Of a stretch of 7,298 bases of DNA, positions 1 to 4,418 are shown one piece after another. Position 1 is the first letter of the stretch; every line of letters starts with the position of its first letter. Source of the stretch: Thermoflexus sp035573655 (lineage in GTDB: Bacteria > Chloroflexota > Anaerolineae > Thermoflexales > Thermoflexaceae); contig DATMAC010000274.1 in NCBI GenBank assembly GCA_035573655.1, forward strand, positions 1 to 7,298, written 5' to 3'. The notes beneath the pieces were generated by a model. The model was not told the DNA's origin. It saw nothing but the letters and a program-made list of their open reading frames with translations, and did not search any database. Made by a program: the position numbers and the translations under genes.

Positions 1-678
1 AGGATGATAGCCCAAGAGCGAGATCCCGGAGCCCGCCACGATGAGCAGGCAGACCAGCGCAGCGGACCCGTAAACGAAGGTGATATACACCGGAAGGGAG
101 AACCGACCTCGCACCCGACGGCCGATCATAAAATAGCCGGCCACCATGATCGCCCCGATCAGCGCCAGGAGGTTGCCCACGATCGGGAGGCGGCCACCCC
201 CTTCCAGCGTGCAGCGCAGCGGGGGCCACGAACATGCATCGCTGAGGCCGACGATGACGCTCCCCGCCAAAGCGATGACGATGCCCAGGAGCACCCGTGG
301 GGTGATGGATTCCCGCAGGAAAACAGGGGCGGCGATGGCGACGAAGACCGGCGAAAGGGAGACCAACACCACCGAGCTAGCCACCGTCGTGTATTCTAAG
401 GAGGTGATCCAGGCCACGAAATGCACCGCCAGGAAGACCCCAGAGAGGGTCATCCAGAGCAAATCCCGACGGGTGAGCCGCGCCAGCTCATGGCGATAGC
501 GCGTCAGCGCGACCGGCAGAATGAACAGGGTGGCCAGAGTCAGACGATAGGCGGCAATGAGCAAGGAAGAAGCTTCCCGCTGGGCGAATCGGATGAAAAT
601 GGAGGACATAGAAACGGCCAAGATCCCGATCACCAGAACCAGATGGGGAGGAACAGGGGGCTTCTCCGGGTTGTGCAC
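1..678 (-). CDS. EamA/DMT-family inner-membrane transporter (C-terminus cut off by the window edge)
   Basis: Reading the minus strand from a GTG at 678 gives 226 open codons that run off the window. Family members have about 290-300 residues and ten TM helices, so roughly the last quarter is missing. Visible hydrophobic helices lie at about residues 12-30, 37-57, 74-93, 98-119, 127-146, 166-184 and 196-216, which is one EamA repeat plus the start of the second. The stretch VHFVAWITSLEYTTVASSVV (residues 85-104) followed by SPVFVA and LRE is typical of the family. Such proteins export metabolites or drugs across the cytoplasmic membrane; the substrate cannot be told. The GTG start is chosen because GGAGG (687-691 on the complement) sits 8 nt upstream; a nearby ATG (684-686 on the complement) is in another frame. 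The loop at residues 147-165 carries two Cys (149, 156), an oddity of unknown meaning. Family call is firm, substrate unknown. Confidence 0.9.
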   Translation of the reverse strand, partial: MHNPEKPPVPPHLVLVIGILAVSMSSIFIRFAQREASSLLIAAYRLTLATLFILPVALTRYRHELARLTRRDLLWMTLSGVFLAVHFVAWITSLEYTTVASSVVLVSLSPVFVAIAAPVFLRESITPRVLLGIVIALAGSVIVGLSDACSWPPLRCTLEGGGRLPIVGNLLALIGAIMVAGYFMIGRRVRGRFSLPVYITFVYGSAALVCLLIVAGSGISLLGYHP

Positions 679-780
679 GCTGTCATCCTCCGCTCGGGAT
701 GTCCGGTTTCGAGAGAGCGGGCCCTTCAAGGCTGGGAGGCCGTCTTCAAGAGCCCTTGGCTCCAAAACATGCTTTCATCA

Positions 781-809
781 CTTATAATTCGAGTGAGATC
801 TTTCGGCAA
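781..809 (-). promoter_or_regulatory. Sigma-70-type promoter for the EamA transporter
   Basis: On the minus strand TTGCCG (804-809) and TATAAG (781-786) are separated by exactly 17 nt, matching 4/6 and 5/6 of the -35 and -10 consensus. Transcription would start near 774 and give a leader of about 95 nt before the GTG at 678. The block is AT-rich compared with its surroundings. Prediction only; no operator is evident. Confidence 0.6.
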
Positions 810-941
810 ATCACGGACGGGGAGTCGGTCGGTCAAAGGGGCTATCTCTCCTCCCGCACCGAAGCCCTCCAAAACTTCAGGGAGTAAAGAAGTGCTTCAT
901 CATAGGTTTGTTTTGAGGAGATGAGATGGTGCGGGCCAATG

Positions 942-999
942 GCCCCACCCCCCTTTATCCCCCCTCCCCACGGCCCAAAGGGCCGTGGGGAGGGGGGAT
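942..999. repeat. GC-rich palindromic repeat, copy A
   Basis: A 58-bp unit starting GCCCCACCCCCC is repeated at 7232-7289 with a single difference (T at 956, C at 7246). Its core is a perfect inverted repeat: 957-976 pairs with 980-999 (20 bp) around an AAA loop, with the arm made of AT, C6, T, C4, then ACGGCCC. It lacks a T-tract on either side, so it is not a standard terminator. It resembles REP/ERIC-type dispersed palindromes, and the polypurine/polypyrimidine arms could also form unusual DNA structures. That two copies exist is seen directly; genome-wide dispersal is inferred. Confidence 0.85.
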
Positions 1000-1008
1000 C
1001 AAAGAGAT

Positions 1009-1051
1009 TTTGGGGTGAGCCGGGCGCCGAAGGCGCCCGGCTCACCCCAAA
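1009..1051. repeat. Second perfect palindrome (20-bp arms, GAA loop)
   Basis: 1009-1028 (beginning TTTGGGGTGAGCC and ending GGGCGCC) is the exact reverse complement of 1032-1051, with a GAA triloop. It starts 9 bp after copy A of the first palindrome and has the same design (20-bp arms, purine triloop) but an unrelated sequence. No T-tract follows on either strand, so termination is not supported. No second copy is in the window. Confidence 0.8.
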
Positions 1052-1095
1052 TCCCCAAGGGACCCAGACCAAAAATCCAATCCGGAAGGAGCGAT

Positions 1096-1241
1096 AGACT
1101 TGTTGCATCATTCGACGAAGGGTTCTCTCCTCCGGGCTCTTCGGATCGTGGGGAGGAAAAAAGGCCTTTTGAGACTGGGAAGACTGCCCTCGGCGGCCTT
1201 CCCAACCCAAAAACCCCTCACAGGAATGATGCGACAGGTCT
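1096..1241. repeat. 146-bp segment bounded by 18-bp inverted repeats (MITE-like or structured RNA)
   Basis: The arm 1096-1113 (AGACTTGTTGCATCATTC) pairs along its whole length with 1224-1241, with only two differences, both of which would be G-U pairs in RNA. Inside are a 12-bp palindrome AAAAGGCCTTTT (about 1157-1170) and a GGGAAG/CTTCCC stem (about 1179-1204). The layout fits a miniature inverted-repeat element without coding capacity. I see no clear target-site duplication, which weakens that reading; a folded leader RNA of the downstream kinase is the alternative. Confidence 0.45.
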
Positions 1242-1280
1242 TCTCTAAATCCCTGGGAGCTTCACGCGGCTGAGGGTTCG

Positions 1281-2045
1281 ATGGGGATGGAGGATCGGGC
1301 ACGCTCGGAAGGGGAACCACTCCGGATCGAAGGCCTGGCCCATCGGCTGCGAAAGGATGGGGGAGGCAGCCATCCGTCCCCCTACCCGCTGCCCCGGGGG
1401 GAAGCGGAAGCGATGGCCGGGCGGGCCGCTCAAGCCCTGGGGATCCGTCCGATTCCCACCCCCCATCCCCGGCTGGTTATGATGGTGGGCCTGCCGGGGA
1501 CCGGGAAATCCACCCTGGCCCGGCGTCTGGCGGCCCTTCTCCCCGCCCCCATCGTGGAATCCGATCGGGTGCGCCGAGTCCTGTTCAAGTGGCCCCGGCA
1601 TACATTGAATGAAAGCCGGCGAGTTCATCAGGTGTGTCGGGTTCTCATCGAACAGCTCCTGCGCCAGGGGTCCTCGGTGATTTTCGACGCCACCAACCTG
1701 ATCGAGGCCCACCGGACCTTGATCTATCAGATCGCGGATCGCCTCCGGATCCCCCTGGTCATCCTCTTCGTCACCGCTCCACCGGAGGTGGTTCGGGATC
1801 GACTGGAGGGGCGGCTGCTCCAACCCAACCCGGAGGACGCCAGCGAGGCCACCTGGTCGGTTTATGAACGGATGCGACGCTATATGGAGCCGATCGGACG
1901 ACCCTATCTGGAGGTGGATACATCCCAGGATCTGGACCTGGTGCTTCCTCAGCTGGTGCGGGCGATCCATCAAGCCGCCTGCTCCGGAGCAGGCGTCCCT
2001 CCCCGGGACGCCTCGGGAACATCAGGGGCCGGGGTCCCCGGCTGA
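1281..2045 (+). CDS. P-loop NTP-dependent kinase (AAA_33 / COG0645-like predicted kinase)
   Basis: 254 codons from ATG 1281. The Walker A motif GLPGTGKST is at residues 70-78, preceded by the hydrophobic strand RLVMMV. Then come VESDRVRRVLF (92-102), holding the substrate-side Asp, FDATNL (135-140) as in polynucleotide/zeta-toxin-like kinases, a strand PLVILFVTAP (158-167), a lid-type Arg-rich segment VRDRLEGRL (171-179), and a C-terminal region with PYLEVDTS (208-215). The protein should phosphorylate a small molecule or a nucleic-acid end; the substrate cannot be read from sequence. Residues 1-60 are not kinase core: 29-45 are encoded by a REP-like hairpin (GSHPSPYPLPRGEAEA). Residues 233-254 are encoded by three palindromes. 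ATG 1281 has only a weak GAGGG upstream, so ATG 1413 (residue 45) is a possible alternative start. It is followed after 32 nt by the next gene, probably in the same transcript. Fold is secure, start and function uncertain. Confidence 0.85.
   Translation: MGMEDRARSEGEPLRIEGLAHRLRKDGGGSHPSPYPLPRGEAEAMAGRAAQALGIRPIPTPHPRLVMMVGLPGTGKSTLARRLAALLPAPIVESDRVRRVLFKWPRHTLNESRRVHQVCRVLIEQLLRQGSSVIFDATNLIEAHRTLIYQIADRLRIPLVILFVTAPPEVVRDRLEGRLLQPNPEDASEATWSVYERMRRYMEPIGRPYLEVDTSQDLDLVLPQLVRAIHQAACSGAGVPPRDASGTSGAGVPG
1369..1417. repeat. REP-like imperfect hairpin inside the kinase coding sequence
   Basis: GCCATC (1369-1374) pairs with GATGGC (1412-1417), CCGCT (1386-1390) with AGCGG (1403-1407), and CCCC (1392-1395) with GGGG (1396-1399). 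The translation contains HPSPYPLPRGE, a peptide signature that often arises when such bacterial palindromic repeats are read in frame. A related translated signature (LSLPPNGLGEGE) comes from 5366-5402. It suggests in-frame repeat insertion near the 5' end of the gene. Confidence 0.55.
1977..2042. repeat. Three consecutive palindromes forming the kinase C-terminal tail
   Basis: GCCTGCTCCGGAGCAGGC (1977-1994) is a perfect 18-bp palindrome. It overlaps a hairpin AGGCGTCCC/GGGACGCCT (1991-1999 with 2005-2013, loop TCCCC). Then comes GCCGGGG-T-CCCCGGC (2028-2042). Together they encode the Gly/Ser/Ala/Pro tail CSGAGVPPRDASGTSGAGVP that follows the last kinase helix. No T-tract follows, so they are not a clear terminator, though they could slow polymerase or protect the mRNA. 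Confidence 0.6.
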
Positions 2046-2077
2046 GGCCTAACGGATCTGTTTCCATGGGAGGCGCG

Positions 2078-2650
2078 ATGAAGCTGGAGGATGAGCTGAC
2101 GTTCGTACGGGAAGGGATGGCCATCATGGAGGATTATCTGGCCTCGGATTTGGTTTACTGGCCTCTCCGCCCCTTCTCCGCCACCTTCCCATCGTTCAGC
2201 CTCGGGGGTCTATTGGAGAGCTTGCGGCGACTGGAGGCGCGGCGGGCTCAGCTTCCGCCCCAAGCTCAGGCGGATCTGGAGCGTCTGGAAGCCCGCTTGG
2301 ATCAAGTGCGGGAATCCCATCGCCCTCGTTATCAGCAAAAGCTGGAACGGGAGCTGAGCAGCCGCCTGGATGCATGGGCCTGGTATCTGGAAGATTATGA
2401 GGGACGCCCGGAGGAGGCCGCTGCGGGCTATCCGGCCCAAGTGCATATCCGCCTGAAGATTGAGCTCCTGCTGGAGGAAGCCGAGCGCCTCGGCCTGGAT
2501 GTAGAGAAAACCCGGAGCCGGCTGCGGGCGCTGGATCAGGCCCTGCGGCGCAATTGGGAGCCCGGTCGCTTTCTATGGGAGGAGCCTTTGCAAAGGGTCT
2601 TCCCCCAGGAACGCTTCTGGTGGCTGTACGGCCGGCTCAAGGGTCGCTGA
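2078..2650 (+). CDS. Conserved-looking helical protein of unknown function
   Basis: 190 codons from ATG 2078, chosen because GGGAGG lies 4-5 nt upstream; an in-frame ATG at 2066 would add MGGA but has no good ribosome site. I do not recognise the family. The protein opens with MKLEDELTFVREGMAIMEDYL, then an aromatic/Pro segment (VYWPLRPFSATFPSFSLGGLL, about residues 26-46). A charged, probably coiled-coil helix follows, rich in RRLEARR/LERLEARLDQVRE (about 49-88). A middle segment WAWYLEDYEGRPEEAAAGYP (about 99-118) leads into a second helical region with a Trp-rich end (RFWWLYGRLKGR). It is soluble, with no signal peptide or TM helix. It lies 32 nt behind the kinase, so the two are probably cotranscribed; no terminator is visible directly behind it. 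Real gene by length, ribosome site and composition; function unknown. Confidence 0.8.
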   Translation: MKLEDELTFVREGMAIMEDYLASDLVYWPLRPFSATFPSFSLGGLLESLRRLEARRAQLPPQAQADLERLEARLDQVRESHRPRYQQKLERELSSRLDAWAWYLEDYEGRPEEAAAGYPAQVHIRLKIELLLEEAERLGLDVEKTRSRLRALDQALRRNWEPGRFLWEEPLQRVFPQERFWWLYGRLKGR

Positions 2651-2692
2651 CGCTCGCTCCTGGCGCCTGATCGGTTTACCGGGATGAGGGAG

Positions 2693-2720
2693 TTGACACT
2701 GCTGCCATCTTTGTTATCAT
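2693..2720 (+). promoter_or_regulatory. Promoter P1 of the small structured transcript
   Basis: A perfect -35 TTGACA (2693-2698) is followed after 16 nt by TATCAT (2715-2720), 5/6 to the -10 consensus. Start expected near 2727. The position just after the stop of the preceding gene, with no following full-length gene, indicates a small-RNA or micro-ORF unit. Confidence 0.65.
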
Positions 2721-2761
2721 CTGTTGCAGTCCGACGGAACGATTTCAGGGGGGACCATCAG

Positions 2762-2790
2762 TTGACATCCGGGCCGGTTCCGTGCATGAT
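2762..2790 (+). promoter_or_regulatory. Possible second promoter P2 of the small transcript
   Basis: A second TTGACA (2762-2767) lies 69 bp after the first, with a 17-nt spacer to CATGAT (2785-2790), 4/6 to the -10 consensus. Start would be near 2797, right at the first strong hairpin of the transcript. The -10 is weak, so P2 is less certain than P1; the repeated AGTTGACA context is nonetheless notable. Confidence 0.4.
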
Positions 2791-2865
2791 CAGCGTGTTG
2801 CGGGCGCAGGCCTCGCCGCCTTCCCCACGCTGGAGCCTGCGCCCCCTGGATGCGCCATCCCACAG

Positions 2866-2964
2866 AAAGGAGGTGATGCGACATGGACGAAAAACGTCGG
2901 ACAGACCTGAAGGAGGCGGGCCGTCGCATCACCTCCGGTGAACGATGATCTGCGACGGCCCGCC
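2866..2964 (+). promoter_or_regulatory. Mutually exclusive hairpins controlling a Shine-Dalgarno site
   Basis: AAAGGAGGTGAT (2866-2877) is a near-ideal ribosome-binding site. Fourteen bases covering it (2869-2882) are perfectly complementary to 2923-2936 (stem A, 40-nt loop holding the ATG). Another perfect 14-bp stem B pairs 2915-2928 with 2951-2964. A and B both need 2923-2928 (GTCGCA) and cannot coexist in full. Stem A hides the ribosome site; stem B releases it and leaves ATCACCTCC in its loop, where a small stem TCACC/GGTGA (2929-2933 with 2937-2941) can also form. The order of synthesis suggests A first and B later, a timed switch, or B favoured by a ribosome on the ORF. The pairings are seen; regulation is inferred. 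Confidence 0.55.
2883..2948 (+). CDS. 21-codon micro-ORF with a strong ribosome-binding site
   Basis: ATG 2883 lies 9 nt after GGAGG within AAAGGAGGTGAT. The peptide begins MDEKRRTDLK and ends RRITSGER: hydrophilic, strongly basic, with no TM segment, so unlike hydrophobic type I toxins. Its TGA overlaps an ATG by ATGA (2945-2948), but the 23-codon frame starting there runs through the terminator and is not credible. The codons overlap both arms of the switch hairpins. The sequence could be a translated peptide, a leader whose translation sets RNA folding, or fortuitous. I recognise no homologue. The ribosome site is the main support. Confidence 0.4.
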   Translation: MDEKRRTDLKEAGRRITSGER

Positions 2965-2965
2965 C

Positions 2966-3006
2966 GAAGAGGCCGCTTCCAGCTCCAGGAAGCGGCCTCT
3001 TCTTTT
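2966..3006 (+). terminator. Intrinsic terminator of the small transcript
   Basis: GAAGAGGCCGCTTCC (2966-2980) and its exact reverse complement (2988-3002) form a 15-bp stem with a 7-nt loop, followed by TTTT (3003-3006). It starts one base after stem B, so both can form together. It would also stop any transcript reading through from the kinase/helical-protein genes. Confidence 0.85.
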
Positions 3007-3042
3007 AACGGATCACCAGAGGGGCTAGGATTGACGGCCCAA

Positions 3043-3066
3043 GGCCGGGCCCGTGCGGGCCCGGCC
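3043..3066. repeat. Perfect GC-only hairpin between convergent units
   Basis: GGCCGGGCCC (3043-3052) and GGGCCCGGCC (3057-3066) pair perfectly around GTGC. No T-tract is present on either strand, so it is not a standard terminator. It sits between two opposed intrinsic terminators and may back up transcription separation or be another dispersed palindrome. Confidence 0.6.
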
Positions 3067-3081
3067 CTGCCGCACTCGCAT

Positions 3082-3120
3082 AAAAAACGGGGGGCGAACC
3101 CCGAGGCCCGCCCCCCGTTT
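3082..3120 (-). terminator. Intrinsic terminator of the sigma-factor operon
   Basis: On the minus strand AAACGGGGGGCG (3120-3109) pairs with CGCCCCCCGTTT (3096-3085), a 12-bp stem with a 12-nt loop. It runs into a six-T tract (3087-3082). It begins 18 bp after the sigma-factor stop codon, as expected for the operon's end. Confidence 0.85.
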
Positions 3121-3137
3121 GGTGGATGGAATCCCGT

Positions 3138-4349
3138 TCAGGTCAGGAACTCCCGCAGTTGGCGGCTCCGGCGTGGATGGCGCAGCCGGCGCAGGGCGCG
3201 CCCTTCGATCTGCCGGATCCGCTCCCGCGTTAACCCGAACTTCTTCCCCACCTCCTCCAAGGTGTAGCAACGCCCGTTCACCAGGCCAAACCGCAACCGC
3301 AGAATCCGGGCCTCCCGCGGGCTCAGGGTGGAGAGGATCTCCTCGATCTTCTCCCGGAGCAGATTCTGGTGAGCGATCTGGTTGGGCGAGGGAGAGGATT
3401 CGTCCTCGATGAAATAGCCTAACTCGTCTTCCTCATCCTCCCCCACCGGGTTCTCGAGGCTCAGGGGCTGCCAGGAGACCCGGAACATCCACTCGACCTT
3501 ACGCGGATCCACCCCCAGCTCGGCGGCGATCTCCTCGGGGGTGGGCTTTCGACCCAGGCTCTGCTCCAGCTCATGGGCCACCCGATACAGCTTGCGGATC
3601 CGATCGCTCATGTGGACCGGAACCCGAATGGTGCGGCTCTGATCGGCGATGGCCCGGGTGATGGTCTGACGGATCCACCAGGTGGCGTACGTGCTGAACC
3701 GGTAACCCCGGCGGTAATCGAACTTCTCCACCGCCTTCATCAGCCCCAGGTTCCCCTCCTGGATGAGATCCAGGAACGGGACCCCACGTCCCATGTATTT
3801 CTTGGCGATGCTGACCACCAAGCGGGTGTTGGCCTTGATGAGGTGCTCGCGGGCCTTGCGGCCTTCCTCGATCAGCCGCTCCAGCCGGGCCCGCTGCTGC
3901 GGGGAGAGACGACGAGCCTCCCGGAGCCGCCGAGCCGCCTGCTGCGCGCGGAACACCTGCCGGGCCAGCCGCACCTCCTCCTCGCTGGTCAGCAAGGGAA
4001 CGCGGGCCATCTCCTTCAGATAGAGCCCCACCGTGTCATCCACATCGATGTCGGCTAAATCGTCATCCTCCCCCAGGACCACATCGCTGGTTTCAAAATG
4101 TTCCTCCGCAGCCTCTTCCTCCTCTTCCTCCTCAAGCTCACGAAGGAACCGCTCTTCCTCCTCGACGTTGATCCGCGTGTCATCGTAGAGCTCGATGCCT
4201 GCTTCCTGCAGCCACAGGCAGATCTCATCCAGCTCTTCGGGGGACTCCTCAGCTTCCGGATAGATCTCTAAGATGTCGGTGACGGTGAGGTAACCCTGTC
4301 GCTCCGCCAGGGAAAGAAGTTCCCCAATTACCTCATCGAGGCTCGCCAT
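3138..4349 (-). CDS. rpoD: Primary RNA polymerase sigma factor (RpoD/SigA family)
   Basis: 403 residues, a normal length for compact primary sigma factors. Region 1.1 (about 1-57, GYLTVTDILEIYP and GIELYDD) is followed by a very acidic spacer (62-104, including a run of Glu at 73-79). Region 1.2 is at about 103-135 (DDTVGLYLKEMARVPLLT). Region 2 is at 168-250, with GVPFLDLIQEGNLGLMKAVEKF for core binding and FSTYATWWIRQTITRAIADQ (218-237) for -10 recognition and melting. Region 3 is at about 252-300, with the 3.2 finger in the acidic stretch 301-317. Region 4 (336-401) has the -35 helix-turn-helix TLEEVGKKFGLTRERIRQIE (363-382) and the HPRRSRQLREFL end typical of housekeeping sigma. Region 1.1 plus intact 2.4 and 4.2 argue for the primary sigma rather than an alternative one. 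The start has AGGAG 5 nt upstream. It lies 69 nt after the DUF177 gene and probably shares its promoter. Confidence 0.95.
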   Translation of the reverse strand: MASLDEVIGELLSLAERQGYLTVTDILEIYPEAEESPEELDEICLWLQEAGIELYDDTRINVEEEERFLRELEEEEEEEAAEEHFETSDVVLGEDDDLADIDVDDTVGLYLKEMARVPLLTSEEEVRLARQVFRAQQAARRLREARRLSPQQRARLERLIEEGRKAREHLIKANTRLVVSIAKKYMGRGVPFLDLIQEGNLGLMKAVEKFDYRRGYRFSTYATWWIRQTITRAIADQSRTIRVPVHMSDRIRKLYRVAHELEQSLGRKPTPEEIAAELGVDPRKVEWMFRVSWQPLSLENPVGEDEEDELGYFIEDESSPSPNQIAHQNLLREKIEEILSTLSPREARILRLRFGLVNGRCYTLEEVGKKFGLTRERIRQIEGRALRRLRHPRRSRQLREFLT

Positions 4350-4385
4350 CGTCGCTCCTCTCCGATCACGAGTAAGATGCCCGTA

Positions 4386-4403
4386 AGACCTCCCGAGAGG
4401 CCT
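4386..4403 (-). other. Small hairpin in the DUF177-sigma factor gap
   Basis: In minus-strand RNA, AGGCCTC (4403-4397) can pair with GAGGTCT (4392-4386), 7 bp with one G-U, around TCGG. No T-tract follows, so read-through into the sigma gene is expected. It might mark an mRNA processing or stability site; the rest of the 69-nt gap holds only the sigma-factor ribosome site. Confidence 0.25.
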
Positions 4404-4418
4404 GGATCATCTTAGATC

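Larger units (their letters stand above)
679..1280. other. Gene-free, repeat-rich intergenic region between divergent genes
   Basis: The stretch between the transporter and the kinase holds no credible gene. Open frames crossing it translate into low-complexity Pro/Gly/Arg sequence that follows the repeats. It contains the transporter promoter (781-809), a small palindrome GGGCC-AAT-GGCCC (933-945), two large perfect palindromes (957-999, 1009-1051) and a segment bounded by inverted repeats (1096-1241). I found no convincing sigma-70 promoter for the kinase on the plus strand. Confidence 0.7.
2727..3006 (+). ncRNA. Candidate small structured transcript (about 280 nt from P1, about 210 nt from P2)
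   Basis: Flanked by sigma-70-type promoters and a strong intrinsic terminator, this unit contains four stable stems. GGGCGCAGGC (2802-2811) pairs with GCCTGCGCCC (2835-2844). AGCGTG (2792-2797) can pair with CACGCT (2826-2831) in the loop of that stem, a possible pseudoknot. GGAGGTGATGCGAC (2869-2882) pairs with 2923-2936. GGCGGGCCGTCGCA (2915-2928) pairs with 2951-2964. A 21-codon ORF with a strong Shine-Dalgarno lies inside. It does not fit what I know of 6S, tmRNA, SRP RNA, RNase P or common riboswitches. It ends between convergent genes, so it does not lead a downstream gene. It could be an sRNA, a peptide-coding mRNA or both. Existence is inferred from signals, not from expression. Confidence 0.55.

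Noticed and set aside
957..999. Palindrome as an intrinsic terminator
   Set aside because: No T-tract follows on either strand in either copy; a dispersed repeat explains it better.
842..1210. Minus-strand frame of 122 codons in the intergenic region
   Set aside because: Its sequence is just the palindromic repeats read in frame (Pro/Gly/Arg-rich), without a ribosome site.
1274..1281. GGTTCGAT as a tRNA T-loop
   Set aside because: No cloverleaf arms or acceptor stem can be formed around it.
1245..1973. Minus-strand open frame of 242 codons
   Set aside because: It is the antisense of the kinase, whose Walker A and other motifs are intact; the antisense translation is His/Pro/Gly-rich and shows no family features.
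2727..3006. Known housekeeping RNA (6S, tmRNA, SRP RNA, RNase P)
   Set aside because: The fold is a series of local hairpins; it lacks the long bubbled 6S stem, a tRNA-like end and tag ORF, the SRP Alu/GNAR elements, and RNase P core motifs.
2938..3267. Plus-strand frame of 109 codons after the micro-ORF
   Set aside because: It runs through two intrinsic terminator hairpins and into the antisense of the sigma gene; not credible as a protein.
3573..4058. Plus-strand frame of 161 codons
   Set aside because: Antisense to the highly conserved sigma-factor regions 2 and 3; an artefact of GC-rich codon use.
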